DNA of 64,000 nucleotides from Serratia bockelmannii (GCF_008011855.1 NZ_VOUX01000003.1:62001-126000); one strand, 5' to 3'. Positions 43,518-52,114 are shown, counted from the first letter of the stretch. Notes: generated by a model not told the origin, from the letters alone. Translations and numbers: made by a program.

Positions 43518-44657
43518 ATGTATGACTTAGTAATCAGAGGCGCCAGACTGGCGGACGATACGCTGATCGATCTGGCGGTGAAAGACGGCAAAATAGCCTC
43601 GGTGGGGCGGCTGGCGGCGGATGTCCGCGCCGTTCGCCAGCTGGATCTGGCGGGCAACTGCCGCCTGAGCGCCGGTTGGATCGATGCGCACGTGCACTGC
43701 TATCCCGAATCGCCGATTTATCATGACGAGCCGGATCGGGTCGGCGTCGCCAGCGGCGTCACCAGCGTGGTCGATGCCGGCAGCACCGGCGCCGACGATA
43801 TCGACGCTTTTTATCAGCTGACGCGCAGCGCTAAAACCAACGTTTTCGCCTTCCTCAATATCTCGCGCATCGGCCTGCTGCGGCAGAACGAGCTGGCGGA
43901 GATGACGGACATCGACAAGCACGAGGCCGGCCAGGCCATCGCCAACCACCCCGGCTTTGTCATCGGCATCAAGGCGCGCATGAGCAGCAGCGTGGTGGGC
44001 AAGAACGGCACTCGCCCGCTGGTGTTGGCCAAAGAGATCCAGCAGGAAAACCGCCAGTTGCCGCTGATGGTGCATATCGGCAATAACCCGCCGGATCTGG
44101 ACGAGATCGCCGATCTGCTGACCCGCGGCGACATCATCACCCACTGCTACAACGGCAAACCGAACCGCATTCTGACGCCGGCGGGCACGCTGCGCGAGTC
44201 TATCCAGCGCGCGCTGCGGCGCGGCGTATTGCTCGACGTGGGGCACGGCACCGCCAGCTTCAGCTTCGAGGTGGCGCGCCAGGCGATCACGCTGGGTATT
44301 TTGCCGCACACCATCAGCTCCGATATTTACTGCCGCAACCGCATGAACGGACCGGTGCATAGCCTGGCGACGGTGATGTCCAAATTCTTCAGCGTCGGCC
44401 TGACGCTGCCGCAGGTGATCGCCTGCGTGACGGAGAACGCTGCGTCGGCGCTGCAGCTGAGCGGCAAAGGGCGGCTGGAGCCGGGCTATGACGCCGACTT
44501 CACGCTGTTTGAACTGCGCCGGGAACCGCAGGTGTTCGCCGACGCCGAAGGGCAAACCGCCGAGGGCGAACAGCTGTTGGTGCCGCTGGCCGCCGTGGTG
44601 GCCGGGGAAATCCTATTAACCGAACAAGGGGAGGCAAGCCATGTCTTCGATTTATGA
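43518..44657 (+). CDS. Amidohydrolase/deacetylase-family metallohydrolase
   Basis: A 379-residue TIM-barrel metal hydrolase. The metal-binding HxH is DAHVHCY. A conserved lysine region (GIKARMSSS), two further histidines (VHIGNN and THCYNG) and the catalytic aspartate (SSDIYC) are present. Relatives deacetylate N-acetyl amino acids or sugars. Here, before a DgaE-like lyase, removal of an acetyl group from an N-acetylated sugar acid is a reasonable guess. It ends 17 bases inside the lyase gene. CAGGAG precedes the start. Confidence 0.8.
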   Translation: MYDLVIRGARLADDTLIDLAVKDGKIASVGRLAADVRAVRQLDLAGNCRLSAGWIDAHVHCYPESPIYHDEPDRVGVASGVTSVVDAGSTGADDIDAFYQLTRSAKTNVFAFLNISRIGLLRQNELAEMTDIDKHEAGQAIANHPGFVIGIKARMSSSVVGKNGTRPLVLAKEIQQENRQLPLMVHIGNNPPDLDEIADLLTRGDIITHCYNGKPNRILTPAGTLRESIQRALRRGVLLDVGHGTASFSFEVARQAITLGILPHTISSDIYCRNRMNGPVHSLATVMSKFFSVGLTLPQVIACVTENAASALQLSGKGRLEPGYDADFTLFELRREPQVFADAEGQTAEGEQLLVPLAAVVAGEILLTEQGEASHVFDL

Positions 44658-45759
44658 AAAATACGGTTTGAAGCAGGTGATCAACACCTCCGGCCGCATG
44701 ACCATTCTCGGCGTTTCTACGCCGCGCCAGGACGTGATCGACGCCGTTGATTACGGTCTGAACCACTATTTCGAAATCAAGGATCTGGTCAATAAGACCG
44801 GCGCCTACATCGCCGATCTGCTCAATGTGGAGGACGCGGTGATCGTTTCCTGCGCCTCGGCGGGCATCGCCCAGTCGGTGGCTGCCGTGATCGTCAAAGA
44901 TAACGCCAATCTGCTGGTGAACCTGCACTCGATGCCGGTGACCGTGCCGCGCGAGATCGTGCTGCCGCGCGGCCACAACGTCAACTTCGGCGCGCCGGTG
45001 GACACCATGGTGGCGCTGGGCGGCGGCAAGGTGGTGGAGGCGGGGTACGCCAACGAATGTTCGCCGGAGCAGATTGAAGCCTGCATCACGCCGCAGACTG
45101 CGGCGATCCTGTACGTCAAATCGCACCACTGCGTGCAGAAAAGCATTTTGTCCGTCGAACAGGCGGCGGTGGTGGCGCGCAAGCATAACCTGCCGCTGAT
45201 CGTCGACGCCGCGGCGGAAGAAGATCTGATGTGTTACTACCAGATGGGGGCCGATCTGGTGATCTACAGCGGCGCCAAAGCCATCGAGGGGCCGACCAGC
45301 GGTCTGGTTGTCGGCAAGAAACAGTACGTCGAGTGGGTGAAGTTGCAATCCGGCGGCATAGGCCGGGCGATGAAGGTCGGTAAAGAGGGCATCCTCGGCC
45401 TGACGCAGGCGATTGAAAGCTATCTGACGCTTGAGAAAACCACCGGGCAACAGATGGTGGAGCGGATGACGCCATTCCTCAACAGCCTCAACACCCTGAC
45501 CGGCGTCAGCGCCAAGACCGTCTGGGACAGCGCCGGCCGCGATATCGCCCGCGCCGAGATCACCTTTGATGAGGCGGTGCTGGGACGGTCGACCTATGAC
45601 ATCGTCCAGGCGCTGAAAACCGGCGACATCGCCATCTACTTCCGCGGCTATAAGGCCAACGAGGGTAAGATTGAGGTCGACGTGCGCAGCGTCGACGAGC
45701 AACAGCTGATGACCGTCTTTCGCTGTATCAAAAACCTGTTTACGGAGAAACAAGCATGA
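44641..45759 (+). CDS. DgaE-like PLP-dependent ammonia-lyase
   Basis: A 372-residue fold-type I PLP enzyme of the SelA-like group. The cofactor lysine is in IYSGAKAIEGPTSG, and the aspartate that contacts the pyridine ring is in IVDAAAEED. Its known relative DgaE converts D-glucosaminate 6-phosphate to 2-keto-3-deoxygluconate 6-phosphate and ammonia in Salmonella. The substrate here is inferred to be a similar phosphorylated amino-sugar acid. It overlaps both neighbouring genes. Confidence 0.82.
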   Translation: MSSIYEKYGLKQVINTSGRMTILGVSTPRQDVIDAVDYGLNHYFEIKDLVNKTGAYIADLLNVEDAVIVSCASAGIAQSVAAVIVKDNANLLVNLHSMPVTVPREIVLPRGHNVNFGAPVDTMVALGGGKVVEAGYANECSPEQIEACITPQTAAILYVKSHHCVQKSILSVEQAAVVARKHNLPLIVDAAAEEDLMCYYQMGADLVIYSGAKAIEGPTSGLVVGKKQYVEWVKLQSGGIGRAMKVGKEGILGLTQAIESYLTLEKTTGQQMVERMTPFLNSLNTLTGVSAKTVWDSAGRDIARAEITFDEAVLGRSTYDIVQALKTGDIAIYFRGYKANEGKIEVDVRSVDEQQLMTVFRCIKNLFTEKQA

Positions 45760-46496
45760 AGCTGCAGCCTAACTACTATCGCGACCGCGTCTGCCTGAAC
45801 GTGCTGGCCGGCTCCAAAGCCAACGCGCAGGACATCTACGCCGCGGCGGAAGGCCATGTGCTGGTGGGCGTGCTCTCCAAGAACTACCCGGACGTCGACA
45901 GCGCGGTGACCGACATGCTGCGCTATGCGCGCCTGATTGAAAACGCGCTCTCGGTCGGCCTGGGCGCCGGCGATCCGAAGCAGTCGGCGATGGTTAGCCT
46001 GATCGCTCAGCAGGTGCAGCCGCAGCACGTTAACCAGGTGTTTACCGGCGTCGGCGCCAGCCGCGCGCTGCTGGGCCAGAACGACAGCGTGGTCAACGGC
46101 CTGGTGTCGCCGACCGGCCGCGTCGGTTGGGTGAAGATCTCTACCGGCCCCTTGAGCGCCGCGGCGCCGGACGGCATCGTGCCGGTGGAAACCGCCATCG
46201 CCCTGCTGAAAGACATGGGCGGCAGCTCCATCAAGTATTTCCCGATGGGCGGCCTGAAGTGCAAGGACGAATACCAGTACGTAGCCAAGGCCTGCGCCGA
46301 GCATGACTTCATGCTGGAGCCGACCGGCGGCATCGATCTGGAGAACTTTGAGCCGATCGTCGAGATCGCGCTGGCGGCCGGCGTGAAACGCGTGATCCCG
46401 CATATCTACAGTTCGATCATCGACGCCGCCAGCGGCGACACGCGCCCGCAGGACGTGAAAACCCTACTGGCGATGACCAAAACGCTGGTGGGCTGA
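45756..46496 (+). CDS. DgaF/DagF-like 2-keto-3-deoxy-phosphogluconate aldolase
   Basis: A 246-residue TIM-barrel aldolase of the EF_0839/DgaF family, not the Eda family. Its relative DgaF splits 2-keto-3-deoxygluconate 6-phosphate to pyruvate and glyceraldehyde 3-phosphate. Lysines that could form the Schiff base occur in VGWVKIST and MGGLKCKDEY. It starts with ATGA overlap on the lyase stop. Because its expected substrate is phosphorylated, the pathway needs a kinase or a phosphorylating permease, and no kinase is seen. Confidence 0.82.
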   Translation: MKLQPNYYRDRVCLNVLAGSKANAQDIYAAAEGHVLVGVLSKNYPDVDSAVTDMLRYARLIENALSVGLGAGDPKQSAMVSLIAQQVQPQHVNQVFTGVGASRALLGQNDSVVNGLVSPTGRVGWVKISTGPLSAAAPDGIVPVETAIALLKDMGGSSIKYFPMGGLKCKDEYQYVAKACAEHDFMLEPTGGIDLENFEPIVEIALAAGVKRVIPHIYSSIIDAASGDTRPQDVKTLLAMTKTLVG

Positions 46497-46543
46497 ACGC
46501 ACAATGGGATGAGGTAAACGCTGGGAGGCGAAGGTTTTCCCGT

Positions 46544-46561
46544 GGCGCGGCATGCCGCGCC
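46544..46561 (+). terminator. Hairpin after the aldolase gene
   Basis: Perfect 8-base arms GGCGCGGC and GCCGCGCC around AT. There is no T-run. It may end the operon or protect its 3' end. Confidence 0.4.
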
Positions 46562-46570
46562 GCCGTTACC

Positions 46571-46697
46571 TATAGCCTATAGCTTTCAAGTTGCAGCTAG
46601 GCGGCAAGCGCACTCACCCCAGGAGCTTACTTAAGTAAGTGACTGGGGTGAGTGCGGGCAGCCAACAACGCTGCGGCTTGAAAGATGACGGATATAT
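46571..46697. repeat. ERIC repeat (enterobacterial repetitive intergenic consensus)
   Basis: About 127 bases with the ERIC plan: a central palindrome (CACTCACCCCAG...CTGGGGTGAGTG) and outer arms CTTTCAAGTTGCAGC and GCTGCGGCTTGAAAG. The stretch AAGTAAGTGACTGGGGTGAG is identical to the conserved ERIC core as I remember it. It is full length and lies between the aldolase and lactonase genes, ending about 13 bases before the lactonase start codon. Confidence 0.9.
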
Positions 46698-46710
46698 ACT
46701 GAGGATTACT

Positions 46711-47925
46711 ATGCGACACTGGCAGGTTCCAACCCGACGCACCGCGTTGTTCCTGGCGCTGCTGGCCGTGACCGGCCCGGCGCTGCATGCTGAGGATGCA
46801 ATGAACTCCACGTCATCTCATTTTGCCTATATCGGCACCTACAATCCCAACGGCGAAGGCGTTTACCGGGTGCAGGTCGATCCGGCCAGCGGCGCGCTGA
46901 GCCACGCCACGCTGGTCAGCAACGTGCCGAATCCGGCGCAGCTGACGCTGGGCGTCGGCGGCAAAACGCTGTATGTCGCCAGCGAAGTGGCCGATTTCAA
47001 CGGCGGTAAGCACGGCGGCATCACCGCCTACCGGGTCAATCCGGCCGATGGCGCACTGACGCAGCTCAACCAGGTGGATTCGCAGGGGGCAGGGCCGGTG
47101 TATCTCTCCTCGACGCCGGACGGCCGCCATCTGCTGGTGGCGAACTACGTCAGCGGCAGCGTGGCGGCTTTCCCGATTGAAGCGGACGGCAGCCTGGGCG
47201 CCGCCAGCTCGGTGCAGCAACAGCAGGGGCCGGCGGGCGCGGCCAAACCGGCGGCGGCGGTGAACGGCAGCTTCGCCATCAGCGATCACAACGGCCCGCA
47301 TGCCCATATGATCGCCAGCGATCCCAGCGGCAAGTTTGTGTTCTCTACCGATCTGGGATTGGATCGCATCTACCAATGGCGCTTTGACGCCTCGAGCGGC
47401 CGGCTGACGCCGAACGATCCACCGTGGATCGCTGCCTCGTCCGCCGGCGCCGGCCCGCGTCACTTTGTGTTTCATCCGGATGGCGACACCGTGCTGCTGG
47501 TGAACGAAGAGGCTTCGACGTTGACCAGCTACCGTTTTGATCGCCAAAAAGGTACTCTGAAACAACTGCATGCAGTTTCCGCGCTGCCCGCCGACTATCA
47601 GGGCACCAGCTTCGCTTCGGGGCTGGCGCTCAGCAAGAACGGCGACACGTTGTACGTCGCCAACCGGCTGCATAACAGCATTGCCCAGTTCAGCGTGGGC
47701 GCCGGCGGCGAGTTGAAACCGGTGGCGGAAACCTGGACCCGCGGCGATTACCCGCGTTCGCTGGCGCTGAGCTTGGATGGCCGCTATCTGTATGCGTTGA
47801 ACCAGCGCAGCGATAACGTCACTCGCTTCAGCGTCAACCCGACGGACGGCAAGCTCAGCTTTGTGGGCGGCTATCTGCCGATCGGCAGCCCCTCGCAAAT
47901 GGCGTTTCTGCCGCCGGCGAAGTAA
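46711..47925 (+). CDS. Exported beta-propeller lactonase (6-phosphogluconolactonase-like)
   Basis: A 404-residue protein. An N-terminal signal peptide (about residues 10-27, ending ALHA) is followed by a seven-bladed propeller of the lactonase family (repeats such as FAYIGTYNPNGEGVYR, KTLYVASE, HLLVANYVSGSVAAF and KFVFSTDLGLDRIY). Cytoplasmic YbhE/Pgl lacks a signal peptide, so this one acts in the periplasm. It may open a sugar lactone to the acid used by the neighbouring operon; inference from position. GAGG lies 6 bases before ATG 46711. The ERIC repeat fills its leader. Confidence 0.8.
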   Translation: MRHWQVPTRRTALFLALLAVTGPALHAEDAMNSTSSHFAYIGTYNPNGEGVYRVQVDPASGALSHATLVSNVPNPAQLTLGVGGKTLYVASEVADFNGGKHGGITAYRVNPADGALTQLNQVDSQGAGPVYLSSTPDGRHLLVANYVSGSVAAFPIEADGSLGAASSVQQQQGPAGAAKPAAAVNGSFAISDHNGPHAHMIASDPSGKFVFSTDLGLDRIYQWRFDASSGRLTPNDPPWIAASSAGAGPRHFVFHPDGDTVLLVNEEASTLTSYRFDRQKGTLKQLHAVSALPADYQGTSFASGLALSKNGDTLYVANRLHNSIAQFSVGAGGELKPVAETWTRGDYPRSLALSLDGRYLYALNQRSDNVTRFSVNPTDGKLSFVGGYLPIGSPSQMAFLPPAK

Positions 47926-47930
47926 CCCGT

Positions 47931-47956
47931 GGCCCGCCCGGTTCGCCGGGTGGGCC
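47931..47956 (+). terminator. Hairpin after the lactonase
   Basis: Eleven-base arms GGCCCGCCCGG and CCGGGTGGGCC (one G-T pair) closed by a TTCG tetraloop, 5 bases after the lactonase stop. No T-run follows. It would lie in the leader of the regulator gene. Confidence 0.5.
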
Positions 47957-47976
47957 GCCTGATTGACGGATACAGA

Positions 47977-49893
47977 ATGGTGCGATTTCCTTACCCGCGT
48001 TTGGCTTACTTGTTCGATGCTTTGCAAACCGAGACTTTGCCGCAGGATGAGCTGGCGAAGCGTTTCGCCGTGTCAACCCGCACGGTGCGGGCGGATATCA
48101 CCGCGCTGAACGAGATCCTGGACAAGTACGGCGCGCGTTTCGTGCATAGCCGTGGGGCCGGCTATCGCCTGCAGGTCGATAACGCCGCGCTGTTCAGCGC
48201 CCTGCAGCATCAGGAGCGCCGCAAGCATGCTACCCCGCGCAGCGCGCAAGAGCGGGTGCATTATCTGCTGGTGCGTTTTTTGACCTCAGCCTTCTCCCTT
48301 AAACTGGAAGATCTGGCCGACGAGTGGTTCGTCAGCCGCGGCACGTTGCAAAACGACATGGCTGAGGTGAGGGAACGTCTGGCGCACTATCAATTGACGA
48401 TCGAAACCAAACCGCGCTACGGCATGAAGCTGTTCGGCGCCGAGATGGCGATCCGCGCCTGCCTCACCGATCTGCTGTTCCAGCTGCAGCTGGCCGATGC
48501 CGAGAACCCGCTGCTCAACAACGAGATCCTGCTGCAGCCGCAGGTAGCGGCGTTCGCCGGATTGCTGCATCCGCTGTTGTCGCAATATGCCATTCGCCTG
48601 ACCGATGAGGGCGAACAGTACCTGATTTTCTACTGCGCGGTGGCGCTGCGGCGCATCAACGACGGCTATCCGCTGCCGGACTTCGAGGTGGAAGACGGCG
48701 ACGACGCGGTGCGCCAGGTGTCGACCCGCCTGGCGGCGGAGCTGCGTGCGGCCTCCGGCAAAGAGATCTCGATGGCCGAAGAGGCCTATCTGCGGGTCAA
48801 CATCGCCGCGCGCCGCGTGCAGGACGTGCAACCGACCGAGATCAATGCCGACGATGAAGAAGCGTTGGTGGACTACATCCTGTCCTACATCAACGCACAC
48901 TATAACTACAACCTGCAGGGCGACGAGCAGCTGCGGGCCGATCTGCTTACCCATATCAAAACCATGATTACGCGGGTGAAATACCAGATCAACATCCCCA
49001 ATCCGCTGTTGGCCAATATCAAGCAGCACTATCCGATGGCTTACGACGTGACGCTGGCGGCGGTCTCCAGCTGGGGCAAATACACCCCCTATACCCTGAG
49101 CGAGAACGAGATAGGCTATCTGGTGTTACATATTGGCGTGGGGCTGGAGCGGCATTACAACATCGGTTATGAACGCCACCCGCAGGTGATGCTGGTGTGC
49201 GATACCGGCAACTCAACGGTGCGGATGATCCAGGCGCAGATTGCGCGCAAGTACCCGCAGCTGGTGATGACGCGCATCGTCTCGCTGCGCGATTACGAGA
49301 TGCTTGCGCACATCGACGAAGACTTCGTGATTTCCAACGCCCGCATCGGCGAAAAGAACAAGCCGGTGGTGGTAATGTCGCCGTTCCCGACCGATTATCA
49401 GCTGGAGCAACTGGGCAAGCTGGTGCTGGTGGATCGCACCAAACCGTACATGCTGGAGAAGTTTTTCGACGCCGAGCATTTCATGGTGCTCAACGAGCCG
49501 CTGACGCAGGCGGAGCTGTTCAGCCGGGTGTGCGGCCAGCTGGAGCAGGAAGGGTACGTCGGCGCGGACTTTTATCCGTCGCTGGTCGAACGTGAGGCGA
49601 TCGTCTCCACGCTGCTGGGTGAAGGCATCGCGCTGCCGCACTCGCTGGGGCTGCTGGCGAAAAAGACCGTGGTAGTGACGCTGCTAGCGCCGCAGGGGGT
49701 CGCCTGGGGGGAAGGTGAGATCGCGCACGTGATTTTCCTGCTGGCGATCAGCAAGAGCGACTATGAAGAGGCGATGGCGATCTACGAGCTGTTCGTCACC
49801 TTCGTGCGTGAACGCTCAATGAGCCGCCTGCTGGGCAGCGACAGCTTCGACAGCTTCAAAGCGGTGGCGCTGGACTGCCTGAGCCGGAGTTGA
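47977..49893 (+). CDS. BglG/MtlR-type regulator with PRD, EIIB-like and EIIA domains
   Basis: A 638-residue transcriptional regulator. Domains in order: N-terminal helix-turn-helix (about 15-45), a second HTH of the Mga type (about 85-150), two PRDs (about 180-390), a EIIB-like domain with Cys408 (LVCDTGNST) and a C-terminal EIIA domain of the mannitol/fructose type with phospho-histidine His555 (GIALPHS). Such proteins are switched by PTS phosphorylation. It lies downstream of the SFCGS operon and is its likely activator. ATG 47977 was preferred over GTG 47929, which would place the hairpin inside the gene. Confidence 0.85.
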   Translation: MVRFPYPRLAYLFDALQTETLPQDELAKRFAVSTRTVRADITALNEILDKYGARFVHSRGAGYRLQVDNAALFSALQHQERRKHATPRSAQERVHYLLVRFLTSAFSLKLEDLADEWFVSRGTLQNDMAEVRERLAHYQLTIETKPRYGMKLFGAEMAIRACLTDLLFQLQLADAENPLLNNEILLQPQVAAFAGLLHPLLSQYAIRLTDEGEQYLIFYCAVALRRINDGYPLPDFEVEDGDDAVRQVSTRLAAELRAASGKEISMAEEAYLRVNIAARRVQDVQPTEINADDEEALVDYILSYINAHYNYNLQGDEQLRADLLTHIKTMITRVKYQINIPNPLLANIKQHYPMAYDVTLAAVSSWGKYTPYTLSENEIGYLVLHIGVGLERHYNIGYERHPQVMLVCDTGNSTVRMIQAQIARKYPQLVMTRIVSLRDYEMLAHIDEDFVISNARIGEKNKPVVVMSPFPTDYQLEQLGKLVLVDRTKPYMLEKFFDAEHFMVLNEPLTQAELFSRVCGQLEQEGYVGADFYPSLVEREAIVSTLLGEGIALPHSLGLLAKKTVVVTLLAPQGVAWGEGEIAHVIFLLAISKSDYEEAMAIYELFVTFVRERSMSRLLGSDSFDSFKAVALDCLSRS

Positions 49894-49933
49894 GGGGCAT
49901 GTGAGTGATTGGGCGCAGAAGTGCCCTCAGCGA

Positions 49934-50206
49934 CTAATCTTCATCAAACCCGGAGTTGAACAGCTCGACCACCGCCGCCAGCGCGTTGACTTCATCGGGG
50001 CCGGTCGCTTCGACTTCGATGTGCCGACCTTGGGCGGAGTCCAGCATCAGCAGCGCGATGACGCTGCTGGCTTCGGCTTCGGTGCCGCTTTCGTTGCGCA
50101 GCATCACTTCGGCGTCGAAGCTTTGCACCAGTTCGAACAGTTTCATCGCCGGGCGCGCGTGCATGCCCAGCTTGTTTTTGATTTCAACCGTCTGTTTGAC
50201 CGTCAT
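49934..50206 (-). CDS. npr: NPr, phosphocarrier of the nitrogen PTS
   Basis: A 90-residue HPr-like protein, also called PtsO. The phosphorylated histidine is in GMHARPAM (residue 16). NPr passes phosphate from EI-Ntr to PtsN, linking nitrogen status to potassium transport and sigma-54 functions. The start at 50206 overlaps the rapZ stop by 4 bases. It is the last gene of the rpoN cluster; the PRD regulator converges on it. Confidence 0.95.
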   Translation of the reverse strand: MTVKQTVEIKNKLGMHARPAMKLFELVQSFDAEVMLRNESGTEAEASSVIALLMLDSAQGRHIEVEATGPDEVNALAAVVELFNSGFDED

Positions 50207-51057
50207 TGCTTGCGCTTTTCCAGCGTGCGGTGGCGCGATTGCACGTTCTTGCCGCGCGAGCGGAAGTAATCGGCCAGCTGTTCCGCCACGTACACCGAAC
50301 GGTGTTTGCCGCCGGTACAGCCGATGGCGACCGTCAGGTAGCTGCGGTTGTTGGTTTCCAGCATCGGCAGCCACTGTTCCAGATAGCTGCGGGTCTGGTA
50401 GATGAAGTTATGCACTTCGGTATGGCGATCGAGGAACGACGCTACCGGCTTGTCCAGACCGGTCATCGGCCGCAGCTTCGGATCCCAGTGCGGGTTAGGC
50501 AGGAAGCGCACGTCGAACACGTAGTCGGCGTCGATCGGAATGCCGTGCTTGAAGCCGAAGGATTCGAACACCATCGTCAGTTCGCGCTCGCGCTTGCCGA
50601 GCAGGCGGGTGCGCAGCATTTCGGCCAGTTCGTGCACCGACATTTCCGAGGTGTCGATAATCAGGTCGGCCCGGGAGCGCAGCGGTTCGAGCAGATCGCT
50701 CTCTTCGTCGATCGCGCTTTCCAGCGACAGGTTTTTGCTGGAGAGCGGGTGCAGGCGGCGGGTGTCGCTGTAACGGCGGATCAGCGTGTTGCGATCGGCG
50801 TCGAGGAACAGCAGCTGCGGCGAGAAGCTGTCCGGCAGCTGAGTCATCGCGTATTCGAACACTTCCGGCGATTCCGGCATGTTGCGCACGTCGATGCTGA
50901 CCGCCGCGGAGATATTGCGTTCCGCCAGCGTATTGGCGAGCTGCGGCAGCAGAACTACCGGCAGGTTGTCAACGCAGTAAAAACCCATGTCTTCCAGCGC
51001 CCGCAAGGCGACGGATTTTCCGGAACCGGAACGGCCGCTGACAATCATCAGCACCAT
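50203..51057 (-). CDS. rapZ: RNase adapter protein RapZ
   Basis: A 284-residue RNA-binding protein, the same length as in E. coli. The Walker A motif GRSGSGKS starts at residue 8, and the C-terminal part binds the sRNA GlmZ and delivers it to RNase E, controlling glucosamine 6-phosphate synthase. The CTGGKHRSV motif is near the end. It overlaps npr and follows ptsN. Confidence 0.96.
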   Translation of the reverse strand: MVLMIVSGRSGSGKSVALRALEDMGFYCVDNLPVVLLPQLANTLAERNISAAVSIDVRNMPESPEVFEYAMTQLPDSFSPQLLFLDADRNTLIRRYSDTRRLHPLSSKNLSLESAIDEESDLLEPLRSRADLIIDTSEMSVHELAEMLRTRLLGKRERELTMVFESFGFKHGIPIDADYVFDVRFLPNPHWDPKLRPMTGLDKPVASFLDRHTEVHNFIYQTRSYLEQWLPMLETNNRSYLTVAIGCTGGKHRSVYVAEQLADYFRSRGKNVQSRHRTLEKRKQ

Positions 51058-51186
51058 GTGGCAACTCCCCTGGCATCGCGGTGGCGTTCATCGCCACCGG
51101 TGTAAACTTTGTTATTCCGGCCGAGGCCGGATCCATCATCGTGAAACAGTAACGTTATCCGGGCTGGAAGTCACGCCGACCGGGTA

Positions 51187-51648
51187 TCACTCGGTGATGA
51201 TTTGGTAAAGTTCTTCGTCGCTTTGCGCGGCGCGCAGGCGGCGGCATACGGTTTTGTCGGCCAGGCGTTTGGCGACCAGCGACAGGGTATGCAAATGGGT
51301 TTTGCACTGATCGGCAGGCACCAGCAGCGCGAACAGCAGGTCGACCGGCTGGTTGTCGATAGCGTCGAAAGCGATGGGTTGGTCGAGACGGATAAACACG
51401 CCAACGGCCCGCAGTGTGTCCTCTTCCAGTTTGCCGTGGGGAATGGCGATACCGTTGCCGATACCGGTGCTGCCCATGCGTTCCCGGGTGAGAACCGCGT
51501 CAAACACCACCTGCGAAGGCAGATTGAGCTGTTTGGCGGCCAGTTCGCTGATAATTTCCAAAGCCCGTTTCTTGCTGGTGCAGTGTACCGAGCTTTTGGT
51601 GCACTCGATGTTTAACACCGAGCTTAATTGCATATATTCGTTGTTCAT
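51187..51648 (-). CDS. ptsN: Nitrogen-PTS EIIA protein PtsN
   Basis: A 153-residue EIIA-Ntr. The phospho-histidine is in GIAIPHGKLEED. Unphosphorylated PtsN controls potassium uptake (TrkA, KdpD). E. coli PtsN is about 10 residues longer at its C-terminus; here the frame stops after YQIITE. The start at 51648 matches the E. coli alignment; an in-frame extension upstream runs into a terminator hairpin. Confidence 0.94.
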   Translation of the reverse strand: MNNEYMQLSSVLNIECTKSSVHCTSKKRALEIISELAAKQLNLPSQVVFDAVLTRERMGSTGIGNGIAIPHGKLEEDTLRAVGVFIRLDQPIAFDAIDNQPVDLLFALLVPADQCKTHLHTLSLVAKRLADKTVCRRLRAAQSDEELYQIITE

Positions 51649-51661
51649 CTCATCTTCACTT

Positions 51662-51699
51662 AAAACCGCGCCGCCGGGCGCGCCCGGCAAGGCGGTTTT
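51662..51699 (-). terminator. Hairpin between hpf and ptsN
   Basis: Outer arms AAAACCGC and GCGGTTTT enclose a perfect 16-base palindrome (GCCGGGCG-CGCCCGGC). On the - strand it ends in GGTTTTAAG. It may terminate or attenuate transcription after hpf, directly before the ptsN ribosome site. Confidence 0.55.
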
Positions 51700-51803
51700 T
51701 CGTCGGTTTTAACCCTGATTACCGTTCGGCGCGTCACCCATGCGGGTCACGCGCCGAAGGGCGAGGCGGCGACGGAGGCAACCTCACGGAATGGGTTAGG
51801 GTG

Positions 51804-52091
51804 TCAGTGTTGCTTCAATTTGTCTTTATGTTTGTTCAATTGACGTGCCAATTTGTCGATCAGCGTATCAATTGCGGCATACATATTCTCGTCTTCCGAG
51901 GTGGCGTGCAACTCGCCTCCATTCACGTGCACCGTTGCTTCCGCAATTTGCTGCACTTTTTCCACACTTAATACAACATACACCTGATTGATGCGATCAA
52001 AATACTGTTCGAGTTTGGCGAACTTGTTGTTCACGAACTCGCGCAACGGATCGGTGATTTCGATGTGGTGTCCGGTAATGTTGAGCTGCAT
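51804..52091 (-). CDS. hpf: Ribosome hibernation promoting factor
   Basis: A 95-residue protein of the HPF/YfiA family that dimerises 70S ribosomes in stationary phase. The sequence MQLNITGHHIEITDPLREFV is typical, and the length equals E. coli HPF. It lies 23 bases after rpoN in the same operon. The start at 52091 has AAGGAAGAC upstream. Confidence 0.95.
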   Translation of the reverse strand: MQLNITGHHIEITDPLREFVNNKFAKLEQYFDRINQVYVVLSVEKVQQIAEATVHVNGGELHATSEDENMYAAIDTLIDKLARQLNKHKDKLKQH

Positions 52092-52114
52092 AGTGTCTTC
52101 CTTCTCAATAGAGG

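Noticed and set aside
47931-47956. Ribonucleic antiterminator target for the PRD regulator
   Set aside because: The hairpin is a simple GC stem with a TTCG loop and does not resemble the bulged target of BglG proteins; the regulator carries DNA-binding-type domains instead.
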